DNA from: Zygnema cylindricum
Lineage: Eukaryota; Streptophyta; Zygnematophyceae; Zygnematales; Zygnemataceae
Assembly (NCBI GenBank): GCA_037447655.1
Contig: JBBHKE010000589.1
Span: 186,001 to 250,000, forward strand
Direction of reading: 5' to 3'
Length of the DNA stretch: 64,000 nucleotides
The notes beneath the pieces are model-generated. The model searched no databases, had not been told where the DNA came from, and was given only the letters and a program-made list of their open reading frames with translations. The translations under genes and the position numbers were made by a program. Below, piece after piece: positions 36,158-47,399 of this stretch (the stretch's first letter is position 1; each line of letters begins with the position of its first letter).

Positions 36158-36668
36158 TACACCGCGAATCGTAATTACTAATTAGAGTAATGAAAAAATT
36201 AGAGTACAAAAACTAAAAAATAAATTATAGTAATGAACGCTAATTTATGTGATAGAGCTGTTTCAACTATGAAGTTTACTCTAATTTATTTAAGTACTCT
36301 AATTTGGCACGCTAATATCCTCTACTGTAAATAAGGTGTTCGTACAGAATTTGGCAAAACGTACAGTTTATCGTCACTATGACGTTTGCACTACGTGGTT
36401 TATTAAAATGCAGTTACATGATAATGGCCTGTATTAAATCATTATTTGTACTTTTTTACTTAATAAAGTACAATTTTGCACGGTCGGAGGTCGTCCGTAT
36501 TCCACACTATTTAAAACAAACCTACATTAGAATTAAAAACGATAATTAAACTTTACCTTAAATAGAATAATGAAAAAATTAGAATAATTTACTCTATTTC
36601 ATGTGATAGAGTCGAAATTTCGAGCGACCGAATTAGAGTAATCTACTCTAATTACGATTCGCGGTGTA
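36158..36668. mobile_element. TA-MITE, 511 bp (third of four)
   Basis: Left TACACCGCGAATCGTAATTA; right TACGATTCGCGGTGTA. Only CAG separates it from its neighbours on each side. It belongs to the same subfamily as 34980-35599. Confidence 0.88.
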
Positions 36669-36671
36669 CAG

Positions 36672-36889
36672 TACACCGCCAATCGTTATTAGCGTTGTGT
36701 ACGCTAATTCCGTCCCGCTTTTTTTTTTTTATATTCTCAAATAGAATTATCCACACTAATTAAAAAACCTAATTTATAATTAGAATAGACGATTTCTTCG
36801 AAAATTTTCAAATTCCCAATTGGCGTAAACCACGCTAATTATTCGTATACGCTAAAAAAACTTACACGCTAATAACGATTGGCGGTGTA
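36672..36889. mobile_element. TA-MITE, short form, 218 bp (fourth of four)
   Basis: Left TACACCGCCAATCGTTATTA; right its perfect inverse ending at 36889, followed by CAG. Size and interior match the short forms at 18511 and 47180. Confidence 0.9.
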
Positions 36890-36894
36890 CAGTC

Positions 36895-37090
36895 GCGGGC
36901 TCCGCATCAGACGTCACAATCGGGTACCCGAACCCGTACCCTATCCGTACCTGGCCGGCCGCTCGTCCGGAACGGATTCGGGTGCCAAATTTTGGCGGCC
37001 GGCCGGATTCGGCCGGGTGATTATTAAAAAAAAAAAAAACTGGTACGGCCGAGTAAGCCCAGTAAAAAAAAATTGTCGGATTCGGATAGT
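36895..37090. repeat. GC-rich dispersed repeat upstream of the TMEM14 gene
   Basis: Shares an ordered set of phrases with 59690-59830: CAAATTTTGG followed by a GGCCGG core, CGGGTGATT, an A-rich run, then a GTAC-CGAGTAAGC phrase. The phrases occur in the same order at similar distances. It ends about 235 bases before the TMEM14 ATG. Confidence 0.6.
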
Positions 37091-37262
37091 TGAAATTTTG
37101 ACTTTTGTGACCTCTTGTTCCTCATCGTCCTTCCCGCATTGTTTAAAGATGTGTAGCCGTGCAATGTGCATCGATACGCATCCCTACAAATAACGAATCC
37201 TGAACTCCTACATAATGGACCACTCCAGCCAAACGCAACAGAGAGTGACAAACTCAAAATCC

Positions 37263-37271
37263 AAACCCTAG
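37263..37271 (+). promoter_or_regulatory. Telo-box (AAACCCTAG) near the TMEM14 start
   Basis: This motif, common near plant transcription starts, lies 56 bases before the start codon. No TATA box is evident. The function here is inferred from the motif alone. Confidence 0.4.
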
Positions 37272-37326
37272 CAGCTCAGGGTCTGTGTTGCAACACTTGC
37301 GTCTCTTCGTAGACACGTGTGTCGCC

Positions 37327-38933
37327 ATGCACGACTTCTGCTTCACGTTTCCGTACGCCGCGCTGCTTTTTCTGGGCGGTCTGGCTGGCTTCGCGGCACG
37401 TGGCAGCAAGATGTCTCTTCTAGCTGGGGGCGGCTGCGCTCTCCTATTGGCTCTCGCAGGGAAAAGCCAGCTCTCGGCCTACAAGCGAGGGGAAAACAAC
37501 TGGCTGGCGATAGTCTCGCAGCTTGGTGAGATTTGCCCTAATTCAAAATAACACTCTGTGCTTATCATGTTGTCATGTCACAGGATAATTACACTATCGA
37601 AGGTTTACTCTCGTTTTAAGGGGAAAGCGTACAATTCGTACAATTTTCGGGTAATGTCACGTACGGTTTACCCTAAAACTGTGTGATTCACCCTCAACAT
37701 TAGGGCATATTTCTTCAATGTAATTACCCTAGAATTGAAGTTACTCTCGGCGAACTTGAATTGGAAATTGTAGTTCTAAAGTGCGAAAGGTATGGATGCG
37801 CGATATGTTGTTTCACCGTGCTGTACTCGTATTATATTCGGACGTGTATAATACGGGGTAGCAACATATAGCTTTTCCAATTGTTTTCACACATTTGAAC
37901 TAAGTAGGAAACATGAAAGTGAGAAACATAGCAAGGGAAGGGGACCAACTGAAAGTAGAAAGGAACAAACAGAGAGCAGTGGCTAGGGTCAGTATTCTCA
38001 GTTTGTTTTTGTTTTTTCCCCTTTTTATCTCCTTCATCCAAGGAATTGAATGTGGAGACCTTCGAGGAGTTCAAATTCATTACAAATCCTATGCTATTAA
38101 AGAATTTTTCTGGTTTGTGCCTCTTTCAGGCTTTTAGGTGAATTATAAGGTTTTCAGTTTTTGCAAGGCGTGAGGTAACTCAAAGTGACAGGGGTTGTTC
38201 CTTGTGACTCACCAGGCATCTCAGTTCTACTTTCAGCTGTACTTGGCAAGCGTTTTATGGATACTGGGAAGATCATGCCAGCTGGCATTGTGGCAGGGCT
38301 CAGGTGAGATGCTAATCAAAAGTAAAGGAAAATATCACGTCGTATCACGTTGCATCACGTCACATCACGTCAGATAATACCGGGTCTTGTGTTCAAACCA
38401 CGTCGAGTCACCTAACGGTTGCCATATTATTATCTTTGTGTCCTTCGTAAATCCTGGAAAAGGGAGAGATTTGGTGGCATCTTGCCAGAAGTACACTGCC
38501 CATGGCTATTAGAGTAAAGTGAATTATTAGTCTTAACACTTTATATCCACACTGAATTGTGATTTGGCACTGGGCTAATTGCGAGCCACTTAAACTGCAT
38601 AGTGTTATTAACACTAATTTATAATTTCGGGTATAGAAAGCACTCACTCTAATTTGAGTGGCTTTTCTTAAAGCGATTGGCAGGGTAGTTTCTTTCGTCT
38701 CCTTTTCTTCCCACTAAGACAGAGAGAAAAGACTTGACCAAAGCATTAAACCATGGTAGGTGATGGAATTCTGCCAGAGTTGACTGTTAACTGTTGGAGA
38801 GTAGACTTAAACTGCATTTGTTTTTATTTCCTCTTGTCGTTTTCTTGGTTGCAGTGGGATCATGGCTATCTTTTATGTCTACAAGGTCTTCACAGGAGGA
38901 AATAAAATCTCCAAAAAAGTCCCAAGTGACTGA
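37327..38933 (+). CDS. TMEM14 family small membrane protein (FAX-like), 3 exons
   Basis: Exons 37327-37525, 38237-38303, 38855-38933, all GT-AG, give 114 residues, the usual family length. The protein starts MHDFCFTFPYAALLFLGG, the characteristic plant N-terminus of this family, followed by Gly/Ala/Leu-rich membrane segments (about 8-24, 30-47, 58-70, 82-100). The invariant GKRFMDTGKIMPAGIVAGL crosses from exon 2 toward exon 3, which encodes SGIMAIFYVYKVFTGGNK. Family members (UPF0136/Tmem_14) include plastid and ER fatty-acid exporters and mitochondrial TMEM14 proteins. No plastid transit peptide is present, so an ER or other non-plastid location, as for the short plant FAX members, is more likely. 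The start is the first ATG that gives the family N-terminus. Confidence 0.93.
38492..38687. mobile_element. TA-MITE, short form, in intron 2 of the TMEM14 gene
   Basis: Left TACACTGCCCATGGCTATTA; right AAGCGATTGGCAGGGTA. The 196-bp length fits the short form with some decay. It lies 167 bases before the exon 3 acceptor, so normal splicing would remove it. Confidence 0.75.
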
Positions 38934-39106
38934 GACTGAGCAATACGGGGATCGTTCAGCTTTTTGCCTTCAATTAATTACTTTTTTTCAAAGGTAGGAA
39001 AGCCCAGTTTTACTTGCATTGCGGAAATTTATAGAGAATTTGAATCACCTTGTTCTGAGAAAACAGGTTTTTTGATTACGAAATCGGAAAAGCAAGATAG
39101 GCATTG

Positions 39107-39112
39107 AATAAA
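39107..39112 (+). terminator. Polyadenylation signal of the TMEM14 gene
   Basis: AATAAA 174 bases after the stop codon. Confidence 0.55.
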
Positions 39113-39879
39113 CAAAATTATGTACACATGTTTTAAAATAGTAGCTATTGCCGGTTTTGTGGCCATGATGGTTTTGGTTTCTAAGGATAATTCTCTTGGA
39201 TACAAAATTCTCAAAGAGCCGATAGAAACTATTCTGGGCTTTTGTTATCGTTAGCATTGATCCCCTTAATAATACATAACTTTTTTTTGTTTCATCACAC
39301 TTTTCTGGCTTTGTTTCAATTTTCTCCAATTTCCTTTGAGATCTATTAGGTTAAATGGTTGTGTTTGGTTTGGGCGATTTTTAGTTTCCCTTGATTGGCC
39401 AAAAAAAGAATTGTAGGCCTGACATAATTACGTAATTGACAAAAATGTTGCAAATTTAAAACAACACTGGATATTTTGTGGATTTTTTTTTTTTTTTACT
39501 CTGGGATGGAGTTGCCTTTTAAATATTGTTGTTGTTAAGAATTAATGTCCCCTATGTGAGCTGTTCTGTTTCTTTCTCAAAAACATTAGAAAAAAGCCAC
39601 GCTTAATATGCCGTTTGTGTTTGTGCGGCCTCATCGTTGGAAATTGTCATAATGAAATTGTCTTATTAATGAGGAACCCAGAGAAGATATAGGCGATGAG
39701 CAAATGACAACAACACATATTTCCAACTTCCTTCTTCCTTCCTTCCATACATCTTTCTTCTTTTGTGTATCTCCTTTTAGGAGCCCATCTCATTTCGCGA
39801 TAGAAAATTACTCAAGAATAGTATCATAAGGATTGTTTTACGGGAGGAGTTTGGTTACTTTTTCCTTATCTTCCACTGG
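39113..39879. other. Intergenic, nothing recognised
   Basis: AT-rich DNA without a convincing frame or repeat end, between the TMEM14 gene and the pyrimidine tract. Confidence 0.45.
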
Positions 39880-40412
39880 ATTCTTCTTCTCTTCCTCCCT
39901 CCATCCATTCTTCTCTTCCGCCCTCCTTCCCTTCTTCTCTTCCTCTTTTTTCCTTTTCTTCCTCCTATCCTTCTTCTCCTCCTTTTCTTCTCTTCCCCTT
40001 CCCTTCTATTCCTCCCTCCGTCCCTTCTACTTTTCCTCCCTCCTTCCCTTCTTCTCTTCCTCCTTCCATACTTCTCTTTCTCCTTCCCTTCCTCTCTTCC
40101 TCCCTCCGTCCTTTCTTCTTTTCCTCCTTCCTTCCCTTCTTCTCTTCCTCCCTCCTTCCCTTCTTCTCGTCCTCACACCTCCCTTCCTCTCTTCCTCCAT
40201 TCCTTCTTCTGTCCCTCTCTCCCATCTTCTCTTTCTCCCTCTGTTCTTCTCGTCCTCCTCTCCTCTTCTTCCTTCTTCTCGTCCTTTTCTTCTCTTCCGC
40301 CTTCACTTCTCCTCCTCCCTCCTTCCTGTCTGCTCTTCCTCCTTCCCTTCTTCTTTCCCCAACTCCTTCCCTTCTTCTCTTCCTCCCTCCTTCCCTTCTC
40401 TTCCTTCACCCC
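39880..40412. repeat. Pyrimidine-rich tract (CTTCC/CTTCTT type)
   Basis: About 530 bases almost entirely of C and T on the + strand, from irregular units such as TTCCCTTCTTCTCTTCCTCC. The long open frame across it encodes only Ser/Phe/Leu/Pro low complexity and is not a gene. Confidence 0.95.
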
Positions 40413-40830
40413 TTCTGGGAGGGGGAGGGGGAGGGGGAGGGGGAGGGGGAAGGGGGGGGGGAGGGGGAAGGGGGGGGGGAGGGGGAAGGGGGGGGGGAGG
40501 GGGAGAAGGGGGGGGAGGGGGGGGAGGGGGAGGAGGAGGGGGAGGAGGGGGAGGAGGAGGAGGGGGGGGGGAGGGGGGGGGGAGGGGGGGGAGGGGGGGG
40601 AGGGGGAGTGGGAGTGGGAGGGGGAGTGGGAGGGGGAGGGGGAGGAGGGGGAGGAGGAGGGGGGGGGGAGGGGGAGTGGGAGGGGGAGGGGGAGGAGGGG
40701 GAGGAGGAGGAGGGGGGGGGGGGAGGGGGAGGGGGAGTGGGAGGGGGAGGGGGGAGGGGGAGAGGGAGAGGGAGAGGGAGAGGGAGAGGGAGAGGGAGAG
40801 GGAGAGGGGAGAGGGGGAGGGGGAGGGTGG
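40413..40830. repeat. G-rich tract (GGGGGA)n and (GAGGGA)n
   Basis: About 420 bases of G with regular A and rare T, ending in a run of GAGAGG units. Dozens of runs of three or more G on the + strand could form G-quadruplexes. Predicted Gly/Arg frames are low-complexity artefacts. Confidence 0.95.
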
Positions 40831-42814
40831 CTACAAGAAGAAAATCACTTTAAAAAATGTGAGCATTTGGTACAATCTACAAAGTAATTTCTCACGTATG
40901 TCACGATGGTTAAGATATCATTTGTTTTCAAATGAGACTTATTTCATGGATAGAATGTTTTCGTGATGTAAGTTTCTCTCCTTAAATTAATCGCTTGTTG
41001 ATTTAGTATGCGCAAGGGTGAGGTTTGTGAGGACAAACATTATAAGAGAGGGTGGTAAACAAAGTAGCATGTAGGACTTGTTCTATTTGCGCTTTGTTGG
41101 TATGCATTGGAATGATTTCTTGATTGTACACCGATATCCAAATGGTAATGTGCCATGTTCGGCACTTCATAGCATGTACTTAGCGTTCAACAAAGGTCAA
41201 CAACATTGGTGGATAATTTTTTTTCTTCTCAGCAAATTACAAAATTGTTGCGTTTTCAAAAATGTGTGTTGTTGATAATATTATCCGTCAGTATTAGTGT
41301 ATCTGAACAATCAACAACCCCTAAATTATTTAATTTCTTAGACTTCTCAATATTCTACGCGTTTACGTTTATATTTAGGGTTGAAGGTTAATGTGTGGTT
41401 GCAAGCCTTACCAACGTTTTCAACACTTCATTTGAATTACGTCTATTTTATTTTTGCCCTTATGCATGTCTCTCCTTACGTAACAAGGTGGCCACCATGT
41501 TTTAAACAAAGATTTCATTTACTTCGTTGCTCACATGGAGAAAAATGTAGGGTTGTGCGGTTAATGGGGTTAGCCCCAAAACAGGGTACAACCGTCATAC
41601 GAGAGGTTTGTTATATGCTGCCTCCTTGCTTAGGTTTGTTATATGCTCCCTCCTCGCTCTCAGCATAATTGTGTTCGAAGCCCTCGAATTGACTTGGTTT
41701 TTCTCCACGTGTCTGGTGTGACCCTTGATGCGGTCCTCACTATTCCGATTGGGACACTCATTTCACCCCATTCAACATTGCATAAGGACGTGGTGACTTG
41801 GGAAGCAACAAGTTTTAAGGAACGAGATTACGCTCAAAGTGTCTCAGCAAAACAGTTTGTCCCATTTACTGCGCAAAATTTCGGCACTTCGCACAAATAA
41901 TTTGACGATTTCCTACGTAATGAAAAATATTTGAATCCAAGGGTCCCGGGAGTCCTCCACCAAGCCTTTTCACTGATGTTTATCGTCAATGTGTATCGAT
42001 TTCCCTTCAACTAGCGTAAGCCGCGGCTCTCCTCTGCCGAAACATGTTGGTAGATGACAGGCAAGGCCTCCTAGATATTCCACCAAGGAACCTATCCTAC
42101 ATCCACCATCTTCAAAGTGTGGATTTCAGCTTGGTAGAGTTATGGAAGGTCATGTGCTATAGGTTTTTTCTCCTTGTGGGTAGTCATCTTTGGTAAATTT
42201 AATTAGTTTTGGTTGTTAATTGTTTTTGTTAGCGTCTAATTCTTCGTTGGTTCTCTGTGCCTGATTTTCCCTTTAATCGTAGTCTTCGAATTTTATTTGT
42301 TTGTTATTTCACCCTTTTGGTACCCTAATGGTTTCCCGTCGCAAGTTTTGTAATAAAGTTTCATCGTTTTACTACCGTATGCGATGACCGTTAGATGTGG
42401 TGATGAAATCGATGCCAAAAGTAGCCTCTCCCGGTTTCACGTCTGTGATCTGACACGTCCTAAACTGCCGTACCAGCTGTCATCACCCGCAAACGTCGCT
42501 GACTTGGGGTAATCCAGCATTTCCGTACATAGGGCGGACGCTTTAGGACCGGTCTTCATCGTTTGGACGTATCTATGGCGATAGCATTATTTTGATTTAA
42601 TGTTAGCGTTGCCGAATTTGTGGTAGATATTATTTTTACGCTGAAATATCATGCTCACTATTAGGGTAATTACACCATCAAAGATTTACACTCATGAGGG
42701 TTAATGGCACAACTTGTACTTTTTTTGGATGGATTAACGTACGGTTCATTGCGATTACGATTACGCTGCCCTAAAACTGTGCAATCTACCCTCTCAAAAT
42801 GGGGGCAAATAATT
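40831..42814. other. Unassigned stretch with short open frames
   Basis: Open frames at 41078-41275, 41381-41668 and 41643-41900 have mixed composition but no recognisable domain. A 27-base unit (TAGGTTTGTTATATGCT...) is repeated at about 41604-41658. It may hold fragments of a decayed gene or element; nothing can be named. Confidence 0.3.
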
Positions 42815-43079
42815 CATAGTTCAAAAATAGGTGAAAGTAGGCCCATCCAATATGCCTATTGTACGCAAAACATACAATAGGACCTTAAGACCCATATTGT
42901 ATTGGTCGCAAAATGAAAAGAGAAATAACAGGGTTGAGTTGCACATCGTTCGATAGAGAAGTAAACGTCATCGGACGGTCGCTGATCAAAGTAGTGATCT
43001 AAGAAGATCACACGAAAAGCCCATAACACAATTTGCGCCTACCAAAGGCCTACCATAAAACGCCTACTTTTGAACTATG
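42815..43079. mobile_element. hAT-type MITE, 265 bp, with 8-bp target duplication
   Basis: Ends CATAGTTCAAAAATAGG and CCTACTTTTGAACTATG. The exact 8-bp repeat AAATAATT lies directly outside at 42807-42814 and 43080-43087. Related to the copy at 60832-61288. Non-coding. Confidence 0.93.
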
Positions 43080-43087
43080 AAATAATT

Positions 43088-44192
43088 TGAAGTGCTGCAT
43101 ACGACTTTGTGTCTGATCGTCGATTTTTTTTTGACGGATAGATATTATGGACAACAGTCAAACCGTACTGGTACAGTCCTTCCAGGACCAAGCGTGTGGC
43201 GCCTGTGCGCACCTCACGTACACCGAGCGGCTGACAAAATAGAAAAAACAAGATTTGCTTATTTTTTCTTCATGTTCTGAATACGTGGTCAAACCTTTTC
43301 CAGCCAGCCGTACATGCTGACAGTTTTCCAGCTTCTGACATAAGGCAGGCAGGATCTAGTTTTGTCCATACCGTACAAGTGTCCCAAGTTGCGAGCTGGC
43401 GACATGCTTGCGACTGGTGGTTGTGAACCCTCGTCAGCTACAGTGCCGTGCCCTGCCGTAGACTCGTAGAGCCTTCGATCGTTGCACAGCTGTCACAGCT
43501 GCTACCGGTACAGTACAGAATAATGCATCCAATTTTCTACAGTAAACGTACGTTTTGTGAACGACTTTTGTATTTCCAATCATAACAATGCATCGGCATC
43601 TGTCCCACCTCCGTTACCGTACATCTCCGTCTGTCGACAATATCCTTCTCATATCCTGTCGGTAACTCCGTACACAATCTGCGTTCCTCAACTTTCCCAG
43701 CCGGCTAACCGACGTCCTGAACTTGGACGGCTTGCCACCATTCGGCTCTGCACAAATCCCGCTGAAACCTCCACGTTGCGTCACACTTTTGGCGCCTTGC
43801 GTAGCTACCGTACGTACAGCCTTCCCCTTCCGCAACCTGGGGCTGCCGTACTCCTAGAAATCTACGGTACTCGTCACTCCGACAATCCAGCCATTTAAAA
43901 AATTAAATCGCAGTCCTTCCCACTGACTCCTCATTCGGCGTTTAAATATTTCCCTTCAACTGAAACCGTTTGTTCCGCACTTGAACACTTGACGGTTTGC
44001 CAATTCCCCTCCTCCCTGCAATCCCTCACTTCCTCTCCATTCAAACCCTAACTCGAGACCAAATCTGCCGCCCTAATTCGAAACCTTCTCCGAAACTCGA
44101 ATACGAAACTCGAATTCGAATTGTACGGCTACTCCGAATCCGAATTTGAAACCGCAGTTCGATCGCTGATACGGTAGCCGTGATACGGAAAA
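43088..44192. other. Intergenic or promoter-like stretch
   Basis: Moderate GC, many CGTAC phrases. The last 300 bases are C-rich with phrases such as CAAACCCTAACTCGAGACC, resembling a plant leader before the ATG at 44193. No coding frame was recognised. Confidence 0.35.
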
Positions 44193-44423
44193 ATGGAGGC
44201 TACGGCCGACAGCCAATTGGAGATCGCGGCGGAGCTCGCGGAGTCTCGCGAGCGCGTTTTGCAAGCCGGGGCGCACGTGTGGGAGACACAGCAGGCCGTA
44301 CAGTTTTTGTCGGCTTGCTCCAGAGAGGCGAGCCGAGCGAGCAGCATGGAGACAGGGAGGACGGAGCGGTCTCGCTGGCGGATGACGTGGCGCGTTTTGC
44401 TCGCGCGGAGCTGTGTCGCGTAG
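44193..44423 (+). CDS. Possible first exon of an unknown gene
   Basis: An ATG in good context opens 76 codons with a plausible soluble-helix start (MEATADSQLEIAAELAESRE, then RVLQAGAHVWETQQAVQFLS). The GC-rich setting and C-rich leader resemble a plant gene start. The following purine tract and the absence of a recognisable continuation leave it unproved. It may be a gene fragment. Confidence 0.3.
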   Translation: MEATADSQLEIAAELAESRERVLQAGAHVWETQQAVQFLSACSREASRASSMETGRTERSRWRMTWRVLLARSCVA

Positions 44424-44435
44424 CGAAATTTCTGG

Positions 44436-44600
44436 TGTCGGGGAGGGAGGGGAAGAGGGAGAGGGAGAGGGAGGGGGAGAGGGAGGGGGAGGGAGGGGAG
44501 GGGGGAGAGGGAGAGGGAGAGGGATGGAAGCGCGAATGGAAAGAAGAAAGTGAGAGTGGGAGGGAGTGGGAGAGGGAGGGGGAGGGAGACGGATTTTTTG
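44436..44600. repeat. Purine-rich (GAGGGA)n tract
   Basis: Simple GA-rich repeat just after the possible exon at 44193. Confidence 0.85.
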
Positions 44601-46909
44601 TAAAAGAAGCTAAGAGTAGCGAAAGAGGGAAAAAAAAAAAAAAAGTGGGCGAGAAATGTGAGCAGAAGGGAAAAGGGGAAAAAGGATTCGGAATTTTGTT
44701 CGCTACACCGAAGATATGATCAGAAACGGAAGCAGTTACTGAAACGGAAACGGAATTGAAGCGAATTTGCATGGAAACCCTTACATGACTGCTACCGCCA
44801 GCTGGCAGCCTACTTTTTTTTTTTTTTTGTTTTGTGTTTTTTTTTAGACTCCCTTTTCTTTTCTTGGGGATAGTCATTAAGGAAGTTATAATAAGGAGTT
44901 TTTAACAATGGAGTTTTTGAGAAGTGGTAAGGTTTCGTATGGAGGTAGAGTGATAAAACTGAAACGCAAAAGTTTTTTTTTTTTTTTCCCTTTTTTTTTT
45001 TTTGCCGATTCGCTTTTCAAGGGTTTTAGTTATAAAGGACTAAAGGACCCTTTTTTTTTCCCCTTTTTCCAGTCGACCATTAGTTTATCGGTGTACAGAA
45101 AAGGAAACTGACGCTTTGTCGTTTGTTTGGTTGAAATTAACGAAAATAAAAATGGATAAAAGAAAAATGGAAAAGTGGTGTTCATAATCTTGTTGACCTT
45201 GTTTTTTTTTTTTTTGTCAATGTGGGATGTTGTACAAAAACTTTCTTTTTTGTTCGTTTTTTTTGCCCGGATTCTTTTGAATGTTACTCGAATGGATGTT
45301 TTTTGACTACGTGGAACTTTTCTTTTATTCTTTCTTCCCCCCCCCCCTTCTTTTTATGTTTCTTCCTTCTTAAATTTCCTCGTTCTTTTCTATTTCTTCT
45401 GTTCATACTTTGTTTTAGTTTGTCGCCAGTTCTATTTTTTTTTATTGCAGAAACACCAAATTTAGTGTGGACCTCATTACTGGTGAGATAGAATATTACA
45501 ATGGAGTGAGATCAACCACTGACCCTAAATATTGAGTTTTTCTAAAGTCAAAGTATGCTTATATTTTGTGTGGAGTGAACTAGTCTAGATAATATATTAT
45601 GTTTAATCTTTCCACAAATTTTCCGGTGAGCTCTACACAATTTTCTGAGAATGGTGGATTATGGCTTATTGGGTTTAATACTTTTCTCCCATACTGCCTT
45701 TGTCGTCCTCTCTGCATTCCACATTGATATAGAAAAGTGGGGGGAAAGGGGGTGATAACCGACAGAGGGCATTTTCTTTATTTCCCTACTGTGTATTAAT
45801 GGGCGTGTGTGCGTATTTCTTTTTCTTGTAATCCTGTAATTTCATGCTTTCAAAATAGCTACTAGCATTAGTAACACTAATTTAGCACTTGGTTTTATTT
45901 TATTTTATTGCCACCTGGCCACAAAATAGTGTCAATATTTTTCTTTTCTTAACGCTAATTCCTTAAAACGGTTTAGATCAGCCACGTTCTTCATAACTAA
46001 TTATAATTATTAATGCCATGATAAACTCTGTGCTAATAATGTCGTTACTCTTGTAACGATTTGTGGTGTATCTCAATTCAGCGATTCGTACTATGTCCTA
46101 GTAATGTAAGCAAGGTAAATGTTCAATACAAATAATTCAAGTATCAAATATTAAGCTCAATTGACATTTTCAAACACTAACTGTTAAGAAAAAAAAAAAA
46201 ATGAATAAATAAACTGTTAAGTAAGTTAGGTATCGGAGAATATCAGGCAGCACTTGTATACCATCCATCATTAAGAACGGTGTCACCTTTTGTTTGAGTT
46301 TGAACCAATGGGTTTGGTCCGACTCCTCAGCTTGGTGGACGACCAATTAAAAAGGAATTGCTAGTTATAATGGATATAGTTGAGCATGGGAGAAAGAAGA
46401 GTATAAAATGAAATTGCTCTTAACTATAGAAAGGAGCGGTGCATGTACGATAGTCCCATCCATCAGTTTGTTGCTTTTTGTTTAACGGTGGCACAATAGT
46501 TGAGTTTGGCTAAAAGTGGATGGTGAAAGAGTTTTTGTGAAATCACCGCTTTTAAAGGGGAAAAATGATGTAGTGTACGGTGTGTAGTTCGCTCCCTTAA
46601 ATGTGATATTAACACTATTTTTTGATTTTGGAGAGAACAAGTCACAACGGAATTAGCGTCGTTAATTATAATAGGGATGGGGGTGTAGTTGTCTGGGGGT
46701 AGTCGTTAAGCATACATAATTACTAATAAATGTGAGACCATAAAAAAAAACGCACAAAATATCTTTAGATGTGAAACGATCTTGACATAGAGATTTGATG
46801 TTTCACGAAATAAAACGGCGAAATGCGTTGCTGACGACCTGATGGTGATGACCATGTCATATCGATGGTATGGGAGAAACAAAAAAACCACTACCCACAA
46901 AAATCCTAG
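44601..46909. other. Unassigned stretch with T-rich runs
   Basis: Long T runs at 44815-44847, 44974-45005 and 45200-45215 break up the sequence. Short open frames (for example ATG 44908, MEFLRSGKVSYGGRVIKLK) have no recognised domain. TAACGATTTGTGGTGTA near 46054-46070 and GGGGTGTAG near 46680 may be eroded MITE ends. Confidence 0.3.
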
Positions 46910-46995
46910 GAGGGAGAAAGGGAGGGAGAGGCAGGGAGAGAGAGAGGAGGACGGGAGGGGTGAGGAAGATATGAAGAGGGAGAGAGAGGGCGAGA
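46910..46995. repeat. Purine-rich tract
   Basis: About 85 bases of GGGA/GAGA units on the + strand, in a simple repeat context. Confidence 0.8.
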
Positions 46996-47142
46996 GCTCA
47001 CTTTATTTTAAGGCAGGTCGCGAAAAAAAAGTCAAACGGACTGAACAACCATCACGACCAGAAACAAGTTAGTAGGTTTGACGAGAACAAGGGTATTTCG
47101 ATGAAAAAAAAGGTAGTACTTCAGTGTACTATTTGTCTTTTG

Positions 47143-47150
47143 GTTTGAAG
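47143..47150. other. Empty site homologous to a hAT-MITE insertion site
   Basis: GTTTGAAG here lies in TTTGTCTTTTGGTTTGAAG followed by TCA. At 60824-61296 the same sequence is interrupted by a MITE with GTTTGAAG on both sides. Confidence 0.85.
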
Positions 47151-47179
47151 TCAAGGTGAAATACGTTCAAACAAAACTG

Positions 47180-47396
47180 TACACCGCCAATCGTTATTAG
47201 CGTGTAAGTTTTTTTAGCGTATAAAAATAATTACCGTGGTGTACGCTATTTAAGAATTTGAAAATTTTGGAAAAAATCATACATTCTAATTGTTTGGTTA
47301 TGATCTGCCACGTTTCCGGCACTAAATTAGCATCAATGACACTTATTAATTTTTGACACTAATAATTTCTTTAGTCTAATAACGATTCACGGTGTA
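47180..47396. mobile_element. TA-MITE, short form, 217 bp
   Basis: Left TACACCGCCAATCGTTATTA; right ATAACGATTCACGGTGTA. The homologous sequence at 61310-61332 has one TA (61326-61327) and no insertion (ACTG-TA-GTTTT), another paralogous empty site. Confidence 0.93.
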
Positions 47397-47399
47397 GTT

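Noticed and set aside
39833-40966. A 377-codon open frame
   Set aside because: It lies entirely in simple pyrimidine and G-rich repeats; its product would be Ser/Phe/Leu then Gly runs.
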